DNA of 64,000 nt from Tissierellia bacterium (GTDB taxonomy: Bacteria > Bacillota > Clostridia > Tissierellales > Peptoniphilaceae). The stretch's first letter is position 1, and every line of letters starts with the position of its first letter. Location: positions 1 through 64,000 of the forward strand of contig JAAYQA010000016.1 in NCBI GenBank assembly GCA_012519495.1, given 5' to 3'. The position numbers and the translations under genes are program-made. This document shows positions 1-7,805 of the stretch, one piece after another. The notes under the pieces are model-generated. The model did not search any database. It saw only the letters and a list, made by a program, of their open reading frames with translations, and had not been told where the DNA came from.

Positions 1-37
1 TAAGGATCGCTCTCTGTTTTGTTATTGTTTTGTCCAT
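1..37 (-). CDS. 5' end of an unidentified gene cut by the left window edge
   Basis: An ATG on the minus strand at 37 is preceded by GGGGAG at an 8-nt spacing, and the reading frame stays open to base 1 (MDKTITKQRAIL). It lies 40 nt downstream of the PucR-type regulator on the same strand, so it could be the next gene of that operon. Only 12 residues are visible, so no function can be given. Confidence 0.4.
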   Translation of the reverse strand, partial: MDKTITKQRAIL

Positions 38-77
38 AACAAATTCTCCCCGGTTTGCTTCTTTGCGTAAAAACACG

Positions 78-1703
78 CTACAAGTCCAAAAACTGCAGCA
101 GGATCTCCGTCTTTAAGCGTTCCACCGGTTCTTCCCAATCGGTATGCAAAAGCGTTCGCAGGCGTTCAATCCGGTTTCTGACCGTGTTGATATGCAGAAA
201 CTGCTTTTGCGCCGTAAGACTGAAATTCAGATTGTTTTCCAGATACAGTTTCAGTGTACGCAGCAGTTCAATATTCTTTGGATCTTCCATCAGGCTGCGG
301 TATTCCGTAAGCAGATGCTCCAGCTCCCGGGCGGGGATATCCAGCCATACCAGCGGACCCAGATCCTCATAAAACCGGATACTTTCACCGGGCAGCATGA
401 CCCGCCCCCTATCCATCACTTTCCGGTACTTTTCCGTTGTGCTGCGAATCTCCTTGAGTGGGGCGGTTTCTTTTCCTGTGGCAATCGTAAGCTCCATAGC
501 CGGCAGACGCTCTTTGACGGTTCGCTGAAACTCCGTCAGTAAACCTTCAAGTGTCTGCCGATTGTACGGTTTGTAATGGGCCGCTTCAAAAAAGAGCATG
601 CCTTCATTTTCATCCAGAAATACAATTTTGTCCCGTTTGCCGAAGAAACAGCGCCGGAAGGCCCGTTCAAACTCTTTGCGGTCCTGCCGGGCTTCCCGCG
701 GGCCGGTCTGGCAAAACAGAGCGCTATGATAATCGGTCGATGTTTCGATATTATGCCGTTTCGCCTGATACACCAGATCGGGCGCATCCGCGTCTTTTTC
801 ACTCAGCGCCATAATGACATAGTTTTCAAAGGCCAGATGCCCGAGATTTTCCGCCATTGATATTTGTTCGTACACCGAATGCAGCACCAGATAGCTGATA
901 CGTATGGAATACTCGTCAAAATAGTCCATGAGTTCGCGCGATTCCATCACGACAAAATACGCCTGATGCACATCGCTCAATACGACCGGAATCGTAATCC
1001 AGCTTACCAGGGGCAAATCACCCCGGGCCGATTCCATCAGGCGGTAGCGGGTCATGTCGATATAGTCGCAGAGTGTATGTTTCGTAAAAGGACGGGACGG
1101 CGCCCAGTAATCGGAATCCTGCAAATGAAATTCTGCGGAAATGCGCGGGAATTTGTCGGAAGAATAATAGCTCTTTTTTTCGCCAATATCATAGATCATA
1201 GCCGGGAACTTCATTTCCGATTCCACAGCGGCCAGAATCTGATGAATCTTTTTTTCGCGATAGGTAAAATCGGATAAAGGGGATTTGTCGCCCAGTATGC
1301 GCAGGCGCCGGATCATGCGGTTCATTACCGCCGTGTTTACGTGATTCATGACGTCCATATAGGGAATGGAAAAAGGCATGGAGATTAAAGGCACATTGTA
1401 TTTTTCAAAAAGCGCCACAATATCGGAAGGAATCTGTTCAAAATACCGTTCGCGTTTGAGCATTAGCCCGGCAGATTGCTGCATGCTTCCGGTTTCAAAA
1501 GCGCGCTGCAAAGAATCCGGCTCCTGTTTAAACACATAGCCGGAAGACAATACCAGTTCTTTTCCTCGTGTCCATCGATACCCGTCCGGCGCATCCAGAA
1601 TGGCCACTCCTTGTACCTCTTTATGCAAACCGTTTCTGCCCGCGATCACATAAAACTCGCGAAAGAAATCATGCGCCAAAAGCTCCCGAATTGATATGCC
1701 CAT
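78..1703 (-). CDS. PucR family transcriptional regulator
   Basis: A 541-residue cytoplasmic regulator. The N-terminal ~125 residues (IRELLAHDFF, then VQGVAILDAPDGYRWTRGKE and a GLMLKRE stretch) match the PucR-like sensory domain PF07905. The last ~60 residues (YLENNLNFSLTAQKQFLHIN and NTVRNRIERL) are the PucR-type C-terminal helix-turn-helix PF13556. The centre resembles a GGDEF-like fold, as in other family members. PucR proteins often activate purine, amino-acid or amide catabolism. It is read toward the left, away from nothing but in the same direction as the M20/DUF5058 operon behind it (1953-4740), which is its most likely target by proximity; that link is inference. It has its own TTGACA/TATACT promoter. 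The effector is not known. Confidence 0.85.
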   Translation of the reverse strand: MGISIRELLAHDFFREFYVIAGRNGLHKEVQGVAILDAPDGYRWTRGKELVLSSGYVFKQEPDSLQRAFETGSMQQSAGLMLKRERYFEQIPSDIVALFEKYNVPLISMPFSIPYMDVMNHVNTAVMNRMIRRLRILGDKSPLSDFTYREKKIHQILAAVESEMKFPAMIYDIGEKKSYYSSDKFPRISAEFHLQDSDYWAPSRPFTKHTLCDYIDMTRYRLMESARGDLPLVSWITIPVVLSDVHQAYFVVMESRELMDYFDEYSIRISYLVLHSVYEQISMAENLGHLAFENYVIMALSEKDADAPDLVYQAKRHNIETSTDYHSALFCQTGPREARQDRKEFERAFRRCFFGKRDKIVFLDENEGMLFFEAAHYKPYNRQTLEGLLTEFQRTVKERLPAMELTIATGKETAPLKEIRSTTEKYRKVMDRGRVMLPGESIRFYEDLGPLVWLDIPARELEHLLTEYRSLMEDPKNIELLRTLKLYLENNLNFSLTAQKQFLHINTVRNRIERLRTLLHTDWEEPVERLKTEILLQFLDL

Positions 1704-1738
1704 AAAACGCCCTCTTTCTGTACGCTTTTCTTAATCAA

Positions 1739-1766
1739 AGTATAACACCCGGTCTCTTTTTGTCAA
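1739..1766 (-). promoter_or_regulatory. Sigma-A-type promoter for the pucR-like gene
   Basis: On the minus strand there is TTGACA (1766-1761), a 16-nt spacer and TATACT (1744-1739), about 35 nt upstream of the ATG at 1703. The -35 box lies inside the loop side of hairpin 1747-1776, so formation of that hairpin or binding to it could affect this promoter. Confidence 0.75.
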
Positions 1767-1776
1767 AAGACCGGGT
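1747..1776. repeat. Hairpin copy 1 (ACCCGGTCT/AGACCGGGT) overlapping the pucR promoter
   Basis: ACCCGGTCT (1747-1755) pairs with AGACCGGGT (1768-1776), with T and A runs inside the loop. It is nearly identical to the terminator at 1912-1941, but here it is not followed by a T run on the minus strand and instead runs into the pucR -10 box. Confidence 0.65.
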
Positions 1777-1815
1777 TAAAGTGAACACACTTTTTGTCAC
1801 AGAGTGATGGAGAGT

Positions 1816-1882
1816 CCGGAATACTTCTTGAGGGCATATCCTGGCCGAGCGGTCCGTGAGCGTCCCAAAAGAAGTTTTCCGG
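1816..1882. repeat. Long imperfect inverted repeat in the pucR-M20 intergenic space
   Basis: CCGGAATACTTCTT (1816-1829) is complementary to AAGAAGTTTTCCGG (1869-1882) with a single mismatch, and GGG/CCC pairs further in. The rest of the 1704-1952 gap holds the two ACCCGGTCT hairpins and no supported ORF. It could be a structured RNA or a small palindromic element; function unknown. Confidence 0.5.
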
Positions 1883-1906
1883 GCTCGACTGAACGGATTA
1901 GAAAGA

Positions 1907-1941
1907 CAAAAACCCGGTCTCTCTTTATCAAAAGACCGGGT
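1907..1941 (-). terminator. Rho-independent terminator of the M20/DUF5058 operon
   Basis: Read on the minus strand, ACCCGGTCT pairs with AGACCGGGT (1941-1912) and a T run follows at 1911-1907, directly after the stop codon of the amidohydrolase gene. Confidence 0.8.
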
Positions 1942-1952
1942 GCTAAAGGGGT

Positions 1953-3317
1953 TTATGCCTCGTACATTGTTTTGTAAGCAACTTCGTTTCGTTCGGCAAA
2001 TTCTTTTTGTATGGCCTGCAGGGTTTCCGGCTCGTTGAAAAGGTCATACGCACACAGAGCCAGCACTTTGGCCGCATAATGCGCTCCCTTTTTCCCGATA
2101 CTGCTTCCGGTGGAAGCGGTGGCCTGCCAGGTATGCGGTGCTACGCCGATCGGCCAGCAAGTGGTCGTAAACAGATTCATCGGCATAATATAGCTGACAT
2201 CGCCGCTGTCCGACGAAGCATTGATCACAGACTTCTCCCACAGTTCCCGCGGCGCAATCCCTGTGAACAGAGGTTGGTCCGTCTCATAGGTTTTTTCGTC
2301 CTTGATCCGCATTTCTTCCGGCTGGGTCGCCTGGAGTGCTTTGGCAAATGCCATTTCTTCCTCGGTATACTCCGGCGGCGGGGCCAGCAGCAGATTCCTA
2401 AACGTCAGATCCGAAAACCGATTGTTCTCTTTCATTTCATAGCAGCCGGAATCCAGTTTTGTCCGTACCGAGGTTTCCGTCATCATGGCCGCGCCTTCTG
2501 CCACAAGCTTGATACGGCGAAGGGTATCCTGCACGCTGTCCATCCGCGGCGCACGGACAAAATACCACGAGCTTGCATGCCCCGGCACAATATTCGGTGC
2601 ATAGCCGCCGCTGTCGGTCGAATAGTGCATGCGCGTGTGATCAATCACATGCTCGCGCAAATAGTTCACGCCGACATTCATCAGTTCGACCGCATCCAGC
2701 GCGCTGCGTCCCCGCTCGGGGGCAAAACCGGCATGCGAGGTTGTTCCCTTGAAATAAAAGCGCGCCGAGGCGGACGCCAGATACGAGCGGTCCATCGTCA
2801 TATTAGCCGACATGGGATGCCAGCTCAAGGCAATATCCGCTCCGTCAAACATGCCGTAATAAGCCATCTTCACCTTACCGCTTAAGAGTTCTTCTTCGGG
2901 GCAACCGTAAAAGCGGACCGTGCCCTGTATTTTGCTCTTCTCCAGATAGCGTTTGATGGCAATGGCCGCCGTAGCCGAACCCGCGCCGATCAGATTGTGC
3001 CCGCAGGCATGGCCGGCACCGCCGTCTTGTATGGGATTCGGTTCAGCCGACACGGTTTGCGAAAGCCCGGGCAATGCATCATATTCACCCAAAACGGCCA
3101 CAACGGGTTTTCCTTCTCCGTATTCTGCATAAAAAGCATGCGGCAGTTTCTCTTCGTTGACAATGCGAAAACCTTCTTTTTCCAGGAGAGCGCGAAAAAC
3201 ATCCGCGGATTTTTGTTCGCTTCCGCCCACTTCCGGCGCATCCCAGATGGTCTGTGCAATGTCATAGCACAGACCTTCCAGCTCATGGACTTCCTGTAAA
3301 ACCTGTTCTTTATTCAT
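1953..3317 (-). CDS. M20 family amidohydrolase (AbgB/aminobenzoyl-glutamate hydrolase-like)
   Basis: A 454-residue zinc-dependent M20D-type peptidase/amidohydrolase. Visible motifs are GEYDALPGL (~78-85), HACGHN (103-108) and GCPEEE (138-143), the usual metal-binding set, followed by the lid/dimerisation domain and a second catalytic block with SSDSGDVSY. Length and motifs best match the AbgB subfamily, which cleaves N-acyl or p-aminobenzoyl-glutamate type amides; the true substrate cannot be read. It starts 3 nt after the stop of the 232-residue membrane protein, and with the DUF5058 gene forms a three-gene operon that may import and hydrolyse an amidated or acylated amino-acid compound (inference). 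No signal peptide, so it acts in the cytoplasm. Confidence 0.85.
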   Translation of the reverse strand: MNKEQVLQEVHELEGLCYDIAQTIWDAPEVGGSEQKSADVFRALLEKEGFRIVNEEKLPHAFYAEYGEGKPVVAVLGEYDALPGLSQTVSAEPNPIQDGGAGHACGHNLIGAGSATAAIAIKRYLEKSKIQGTVRFYGCPEEELLSGKVKMAYYGMFDGADIALSWHPMSANMTMDRSYLASASARFYFKGTTSHAGFAPERGRSALDAVELMNVGVNYLREHVIDHTRMHYSTDSGGYAPNIVPGHASSWYFVRAPRMDSVQDTLRRIKLVAEGAAMMTETSVRTKLDSGCYEMKENNRFSDLTFRNLLLAPPPEYTEEEMAFAKALQATQPEEMRIKDEKTYETDQPLFTGIAPRELWEKSVINASSDSGDVSYIMPMNLFTTTCWPIGVAPHTWQATASTGSSIGKKGAHYAAKVLALCAYDLFNEPETLQAIQKEFAERNEVAYKTMYEA

Positions 3318-3320
3318 GCG

Positions 3321-4019
3321 CTACGCCGCTTTTTCGTTTTTGCGCATACCGATCACCGACACGCCGATCGCAAGGAAGATACTGGTAATGATATGCAGAT
3401 AATTGGAAGCGCCGGGTAGCCAGTTGAAAATACCGAGATTCAACGCATAGGAAATCGCAATGGCAAAGGCGAGGATTCCGATTGCCAGTTTCTTTTGCTT
3501 CATGCCGAACTGCACGAGCAGCGCACCAAACAAAGCGGGCAGCAGATAATTCAGGGCATCGGTCACTTCCGGCGGCAAGGCGGCCAGAGCCTGGCTTCCT
3601 GCCACTACGCCGACGCTCAAAACGGCATTATTAATGATGACGGACACCGCCATCCCCAGTGTCGCAACGATGGAACCTTCCGGTGTGCCGGGTTTTACAT
3701 TGGCCGAAACCTGTGCGACCGATGCGCAGGGAATACGCATATTGGAAATATTTCCGGAAACAAACGCCATGTAGGTTCCCACCGGACCGATAACCGGGAA
3801 ATACGACAGAGGTTCCACAAACCAAAGGACCCCCACAGCCGATGCAATCGAAATAAAGGCCGTAATCAACGACTCCCAACGCGGATACAGTCCGTATCCG
3901 AATGCAAGCACTGCTGCCGGGCCAAAAGAGAGCAAGACGGCGGCAAGTCCGGTCAGCTTCCCGATCCGGTGCATGCGGGGCATATAAGTATTGTCAAAAT
4001 AGTTCGTTTTGTTTTCCAT
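3321..4019 (-). CDS. Polytopic membrane protein, partner of the DUF5058 protein
   Basis: A 232-residue protein with about six hydrophobic segments (for example LTGLAAVLLSFGPAAVLAFG near residue 22 and TSIFLAIGVSVIGM near the end). I do not recognise a named family. Its gene sits 10 nt downstream of the DUF5058 membrane protein gene and 3 nt upstream of the M20 amidohydrolase gene, so the two membrane proteins probably form a two-subunit transporter or channel working with the hydrolase. That role is inference from position only. The start ATG at 4019 is preceded by GGAGGATTAC. Confidence 0.6.
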   Translation of the reverse strand: MENKTNYFDNTYMPRMHRIGKLTGLAAVLLSFGPAAVLAFGYGLYPRWESLITAFISIASAVGVLWFVEPLSYFPVIGPVGTYMAFVSGNISNMRIPCASVAQVSANVKPGTPEGSIVATLGMAVSVIINNAVLSVGVVAGSQALAALPPEVTDALNYLLPALFGALLVQFGMKQKKLAIGILAFAIAISYALNLGIFNWLPGASNYLHIITSIFLAIGVSVIGMRKNEKAA

Positions 4020-4029
4020 TGTAATCCTC

Positions 4030-4740
4030 CTATACCAAAGCCGTAATGGTCATGCCGGCCAGAATAGCAATCGTGAGCGCCCACTCATGCAGCCATTTTA
4101 CATTCTTTTTCTCCGCAATTTGAATCAAAATCCCCATAATGACACCGCCCAAAACGGCAGCCACGGCGTTTTTGTTCAGACGCACCAGATGATTGGCCGT
4201 CATCGCGCTGAACGCACCGATAATCGCCGAACTGGCAATCACGGTCAGCATCGCCGCGTTTCCGCCGGAGAGTTTCTCCTGGATCCGGTCCATGCGGTTT
4301 GCCGTCAAAGTGGCAAAGATAACCCAGCCGATCGAACCCAGAATCATCGTCCATACCGCCATGGTAAACGCCAGTTCCGTCATGGGGTCCGCTCCCAGCT
4401 GTACCCCTACAGACGATGTACCGAAGCCGGCCGCCATGGATTCAAACATAACCGAACCGATCAATCCCAGGCGCATCCATGCCATGGGTCCTCCGACCGA
4501 CACCAATAACGACAGCATCCCGCTCAGAATAACGATGGACGGTCCGATGGATGTAATGGCACTGCTTTTCATGGCGCCTTTCATTTGTGATTCGGTCAGC
4601 CCGATTTCTTTTCCCGCCGAGTACGAATTGCGCAAAAAGATCGTTGCCTGCACAATAATCAATGCGATGGCTATTCCGCAGGCGATCCACAAAGGCAATC
4701 CGTTTGCGATCTCGTTTACTCGTTCGCTTGCTACTCTCAT
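4030..4740 (-). CDS. DUF5058 family membrane protein
   Basis: A 236-residue membrane protein with about six helices. Segments such as ESQMKGAMKSSAITSIGPS, SLLVSVGGPMAWMRL and GSVMFESMAAGFGTSSVGV match what I remember of DUF5058, a family of unknown function often found beside amidohydrolases or peptidases. It is the first gene of the minus-strand operon DUF5058 - membrane protein - M20 hydrolase, preceded by a GGAGGGAACAG ribosome site. A transport role for the hydrolase substrate is plausible but unproven. Confidence 0.7.
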   Translation of the reverse strand: MRVASERVNEIANGLPLWIACGIAIALIIVQATIFLRNSYSAGKEIGLTESQMKGAMKSSAITSIGPSIVILSGMLSLLVSVGGPMAWMRLGLIGSVMFESMAAGFGTSSVGVQLGADPMTELAFTMAVWTMILGSIGWVIFATLTANRMDRIQEKLSGGNAAMLTVIASSAIIGAFSAMTANHLVRLNKNAVAAVLGGVIMGILIQIAEKKNVKWLHEWALTIAILAGMTITALV

Positions 4741-4806
4741 TTCTGTTCCCTCCTGATAGGTAAATCATGTGATAGGAAAAGTTTATCGCATTCCCTGTTA
4801 TAAACA

Positions 4807-4886
4807 ATGAAAATCCTTTCATATCTTTCGCCCTGTCCGGCAAGCGCGAGAAAATAAGTTCATTTTCGCGCCGGAAAAATGAACTT
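4807..4886 (-). promoter_or_regulatory. Two perfect inverted repeats upstream of the DUF5058/M20 operon
   Basis: ATGAAAATCCTTTCAT (4807-4822) is a perfect 6-bp-arm inverted repeat, and AAGTTCATTTT (4856-4866) is exactly complementary to AAAATGAACTT (4876-4886) across a 9-nt GC-rich loop. Both lie in the 5' region of the DUF5058 gene and may be binding sites for the neighbouring PucR-type regulator. No convincing -35/-10 pair could be placed. Confidence 0.45.
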
Positions 4887-4896
4887 TTGTTCAAAA

Positions 4897-4922
4897 TAAA
4901 AACGCCCCCTGTGACGGGAGCG
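4897..4922 (-). terminator. Terminator downstream of nth
   Basis: On the minus strand CGCTCCC (4922-4916) pairs with GGGGGCG (4909-4903), followed by TTTTTATTTT. It lies 24 nt past the nth stop codon. Confidence 0.75.
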
Positions 4923-4945
4923 CTGTATATGCGAATTTTCTATCT

Positions 4946-5614
4946 TTATAAGCGGTACGGTTCTTTTCCTTTCACAAACAGACAAAGAGACGAGGCGGGG
5001 CAGGTTTCGCAAAGGGGGGCGCGGGCTTTGCAGACGCGGCGGCCGTGCAGGATGAGTGCGTGATGCCCCCCGATCCAGCTTTCTTCGGGCAGATGCCGCA
5101 TCAGCTGCTGTTCGGTTTCGTCGGGTGTTTTGGCGTCGGCAAAACCGATCCGATTGGATACGCGAAACACATGGGTGTCGACGGCAAAGGTCGGTATGCC
5201 GAAGGCATTGGCCAAAACAACATTGGCCGTTTTTCGGCCTACGCCGGGCAGCTGCATGAGTTCTTCTCTTGTTGCAGGTACTTCCCCGCCGTATTCTTCG
5301 TCCAGTATGCGTGCGGTGAGCTGTATGTTTTTCGCCTTGGACTTGTACAGTCCGCAGGTTTTTATCAGCCCTTCCAATTCCTTCGGATCCATTTCGGCAT
5401 AGTCGCGCGCGGTTTTTGCCACAGAAAACAAGGCCGGCGTCACTAAATTGACGCGCACATCGGTGCATTGGGCCGAAAGAATCGTTGCTACCAACAGTTC
5501 CAAATGATTGGTAAAGTCCAGTTCCGACCGGGAATCCGGGTAGAGGCTAAGCAGAATATCGATCGCTTCTTTCATTTCTTTTTTATACAGCAGACGCCGT
5601 TTCGTTTTTCTCAT
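4946..5614 (-). CDS. nth: Endonuclease III (DNA glycosylase/AP lyase)
   Basis: A 222-residue base-excision-repair enzyme that removes oxidised pyrimidines and nicks the abasic site. The helix-hairpin-helix LPGVGRKTA carries the catalytic Lys128, and Asp146 follows in FAVDTHV. The C-terminal iron-sulphur cluster loop is complete: Cys195, 202, 205 and 211 in C-X6-C-X2-C-X5-C spacing. Length is normal for the family. Its start codon overlaps the stop of the upstream DUF503 gene by 4 nt (ATGA), so the two genes are cotranscribed and probably translationally coupled. Confidence 0.97.
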   Translation of the reverse strand: MRKTKRRLLYKKEMKEAIDILLSLYPDSRSELDFTNHLELLVATILSAQCTDVRVNLVTPALFSVAKTARDYAEMDPKELEGLIKTCGLYKSKAKNIQLTARILDEEYGGEVPATREELMQLPGVGRKTANVVLANAFGIPTFAVDTHVFRVSNRIGFADAKTPDETEQQLMRHLPEESWIGGHHALILHGRRVCKARAPLCETCPASSLCLFVKGKEPYRL

Positions 5615-5889
5615 ACAATCTCCGTTTGTTTGTCCATAATATCTACATCATACGTAAAGAGGATCATGGTTTCGATCTCGTCGAGCATCTTTTCGATCAT
5701 AGCCATGGAATTGCTTACAACGGCAATGCCGATGGCTAAGATGCCGATATTGTCCTGTGCGTCGATCTCGGCGCAGGCGGCATGGTGCTTTTTTTGCACC
5801 CGTGCAATCATCGACCGCCGTATGGCCCGTTTGTCCTTTAGCGTTTGGGTCTGGTAAAGCCGCAAACGATACTCTCTGTATCCCGCCAT
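5611..5889 (-). CDS. DUF503 family protein (YlxP-like)
   Basis: A 92-residue protein starting MAGYREYRLRLYQTQTLKDK with IAVVSNSMAMIEKMLDEIE further on, the typical DUF503 pattern (B. subtilis YlxP; a ferredoxin-like fold linked to ribosome maturation in some reports). I chose the ATG at 5889 because AAAGGAG lies 8-10 nt upstream and the conserved fold begins there; a longer frame reaching 5979 adds an implausible basic leader that overlaps the rodA promoter. The ATGA overlap with nth points to a two-gene operon. Confidence 0.85.
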   Translation of the reverse strand: MAGYREYRLRLYQTQTLKDKRAIRRSMIARVQKKHHAACAEIDAQDNIGILAIGIAVVSNSMAMIEKMLDEIETMILFTYDVDIMDKQTEIV

Positions 5890-5961
5890 AAGCCGCTCCT
5901 TTCGTTGTTTCTTCCCTTTCATTATAGCATAGGCATACAGATGCGTTTTTGCGTGGGAATC

Positions 5962-5970
5962 TGTTATAAT
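5962..5970 (+). promoter_or_regulatory. Extended -10 promoter for the rodA-like gene
   Basis: TGTTATAAT (5962-5970) is a perfect extended -10 element ~20 nt before the start codon. No good -35 hexamer is present at 17 nt, as expected of extended -10 promoters. Confidence 0.6.
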
Positions 5971-5995
5971 AAAAGCCATTGAGAGGGTGCATGCA

Positions 5996-7108
5996 TTGTT
6001 TCACACGAAGAAGATTTCCTTACGAAAAATGGATCTGCCGCTCTTACTCACGGTGGTGCTTTTATGTGTGTACGGGCTGATCGTTCTGTATTCCGCAACC
6101 TATAGCTATGGCCCTGCCCGGTATATGTTCTCGCAGATTCTTGCGACGTTCACCGGGCTTGTTCTCATTCTGATTATTTTGGCGTTCAATCAGGATCTTT
6201 TGAAACGCCTGCATATACCGATCTATATTGTGTCGAATCTCCTGTTGGTACTGGTTCTGGTATTGGGGACCGGGGAAGAAACCTGGGGTGCGCGCAGCTG
6301 GCTGCATCTGGGTCCGATCAATTTTCAGCCGTCGGAAGTGGCCAAAATCAGCTTGCTGATCTGTCTGGCCGCGTTTATTGAACGAAACCAGCGCACGCTG
6401 AGCCATCCGAAAACCGTACTCAAAATGCTGCTCTATGTCGGCATCCCGCTGGGACTGATCGCTCTGCAACCGGACTTCGGAACGATGATCGTTTTTATCT
6501 TTTTTATTGCGGTTATGCTGTTTGCCGCAGGGCTTGACCTCCGCTACTTTTTTGCCGCGCTTACGCTTGGTGTGCTGACCCTGCCGATTGTGTATGCGTC
6601 ATTGGATGAGTTTCAGAAAAACCGGATCCTGAACTTTTTGGACCCCATGCGGGACATCGGCGACACCGGTTATCAGGCCAATCAGGGGCGTATTGCCATC
6701 GGTTCCGGGCAGTTTTCCGGCCGCGGGTATCTGCAGGGCGTGCAAACGCAGTACAATTTCATCCCGACCAAAGAAACCGACTATATCTTTGCCGTATTGG
6801 TGGAAGAGCTCGGCATGATCGGCGGTTTTGCACTGATCATCCTCTATACCATCATGCTGTACCGGATTGTCCGCATCTCTATGGAAAGCAAAGACCTGTT
6901 CGGCCGCGTTTTGTGCATCGGTGTGGCTGCCATGTTTCTGTTTCACATTTTTGAAAATATCGGGATGACCATCGGCCTTATGCCGATTACCGGTATCCCG
7001 CTTCCCTTTTTCAGCTACGGCGGTACTTTCCAGCTTACCAATCTCATTTGTATCGGCCTGGTCTTAAGCTGCGCGATCCAGAAAGCCCCGCTCGACTTTT
7101 CCGAATAA
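5996..7108 (+). CDS. rodA: Rod-shape/cell-division SEDS protein (RodA/FtsW family)
   Basis: A ~370-residue polytopic membrane protein of the SEDS family, the peptidoglycan glycosyltransferases that polymerise lipid II with a class B PBP. Ten hydrophobic segments are visible. Signature stretches are GARSWLHLGPINFQPSEVAK, ALQPDFGTM (with the catalytic-loop Asp), QANQGRIAIGSG and the C-terminal GIPLPFFSYGGTFQLTN. The overall pattern is closer to RodA than to FtsW. The frame is open from a GTG at 5987, but GAGAGG (5981-5986) touches that codon, so the TTG at 5996 (9-nt spacing) is the better start. It is monocistronic and ends at a bidirectional terminator. Confidence 0.93.
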   Translation: MFHTKKISLRKMDLPLLLTVVLLCVYGLIVLYSATYSYGPARYMFSQILATFTGLVLILIILAFNQDLLKRLHIPIYIVSNLLLVLVLVLGTGEETWGARSWLHLGPINFQPSEVAKISLLICLAAFIERNQRTLSHPKTVLKMLLYVGIPLGLIALQPDFGTMIVFIFFIAVMLFAAGLDLRYFFAALTLGVLTLPIVYASLDEFQKNRILNFLDPMRDIGDTGYQANQGRIAIGSGQFSGRGYLQGVQTQYNFIPTKETDYIFAVLVEELGMIGGFALIILYTIMLYRIVRISMESKDLFGRVLCIGVAAMFLFHIFENIGMTIGLMPITGIPLPFFSYGGTFQLTNLICIGLVLSCAIQKAPLDFSE

Positions 7109-7111
7109 ACC

Positions 7112-7150
7112 CAGCCCTACAGGCTCCCGCAAAGGAAGCTGCCGGCAAAC
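7112..7150. repeat. Short GC-rich hairpin sequence related to the 47.5 kb element
   Basis: ACAGGCTCCCGCAAAGGAAG (7120-7139) and the following CTGCCGGC closely resemble a segment near 47490-47518 inside the palindromic element at 47285-47568, with about 6 differences over 28 nt. Both form a GGCTCC/GGAGC-type stem. It may be a fragment of a dispersed repeat. Confidence 0.35.
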
Positions 7151-7158
7151 GAAATCAC

Positions 7159-7189
7159 AAAAAAGCGAGGCCGCAACCTCGCTTTTTTT
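7159..7189. terminator. Bidirectional terminator between rodA and tdk
   Basis: A run of A, then GCGAGG (7165-7170), loop CCGCAA, CCTCGC (7177-7182) and seven T. A and T runs on both sides let it serve the convergent rodA (+) and tdk (-) genes; the tdk stop codon lies inside its right edge. Confidence 0.9.
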
Positions 7190-7805
7190 AATCCTTTTCT
7201 ATTTCCGAAAAAGAAATCTGGTTTTTCTGTGCTTCCCGCCCGGCTTGCTTTTCCCGGTAACATTTGCGGCAAAGAGGCTCGTACTCCTGCTGCGCGCCGA
7301 TCACAACGCGTTCGTCGTCTTCGGTTTTTCTGTGGCTGACCCAGGCGTCTACCCCGCAACCGGCGCAAACCGCGTGGTGCTTGGTGAGATAATCGGCCAC
7401 GGGCATCAGCTCTTTTACGATTTCGAAGGCATTGCCCTGAAAATCAAGATCCAGTCCCGCTACAACCAAAGTCAGATCCCGGTCGAGCAGCGTGTTAATC
7501 CCGCGAACGACCTCCTGCGGGTCGTCCTGCAGAAACTGCACTTCATCGATCCCGATCACATCGGCCGGCATCTTTTGTACCTGCTCTACAATGTCTTCTA
7601 TCGATTCCACGGCGATACAGGACAGTTCGTCATTATCGTGGCTGACGATCCGATCGTGCCGGAAGCGGATGTCGATGGCGGGTTTGAAAGCGAGCACCTC
7701 GTATTTGGCAATGCGAAAGCGGTTTAAGTCCTTCCACAAAGAGGAGGTTTTTCCGGAGAACATGCTTCCCGTATGCAGGATGAGTTTTCCTTTATACTGA
7801 TGCAT
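7188..7805 (-). CDS. tdk: Thymidine kinase (type II)
   Basis: A 205-residue cytosolic kinase that phosphorylates thymidine with ATP for pyrimidine salvage. The P-loop GSMFSGKT (13-20), the DEVQF Walker-B-like motif and the lasso/zinc domain (VCAGCG and LCRKC cysteine pairs) are all present. The start ATG overlaps the stop of the cyclophilin gene by one base, and the gene is third in the minus-strand operon ltaE - cyclophilin - tdk. Confidence 0.95.
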   Translation of the reverse strand: MHQYKGKLILHTGSMFSGKTSSLWKDLNRFRIAKYEVLAFKPAIDIRFRHDRIVSHDNDELSCIAVESIEDIVEQVQKMPADVIGIDEVQFLQDDPQEVVRGINTLLDRDLTLVVAGLDLDFQGNAFEIVKELMPVADYLTKHHAVCAGCGVDAWVSHRKTEDDERVVIGAQQEYEPLCRKCYREKQAGREAQKNQISFSEIEKD

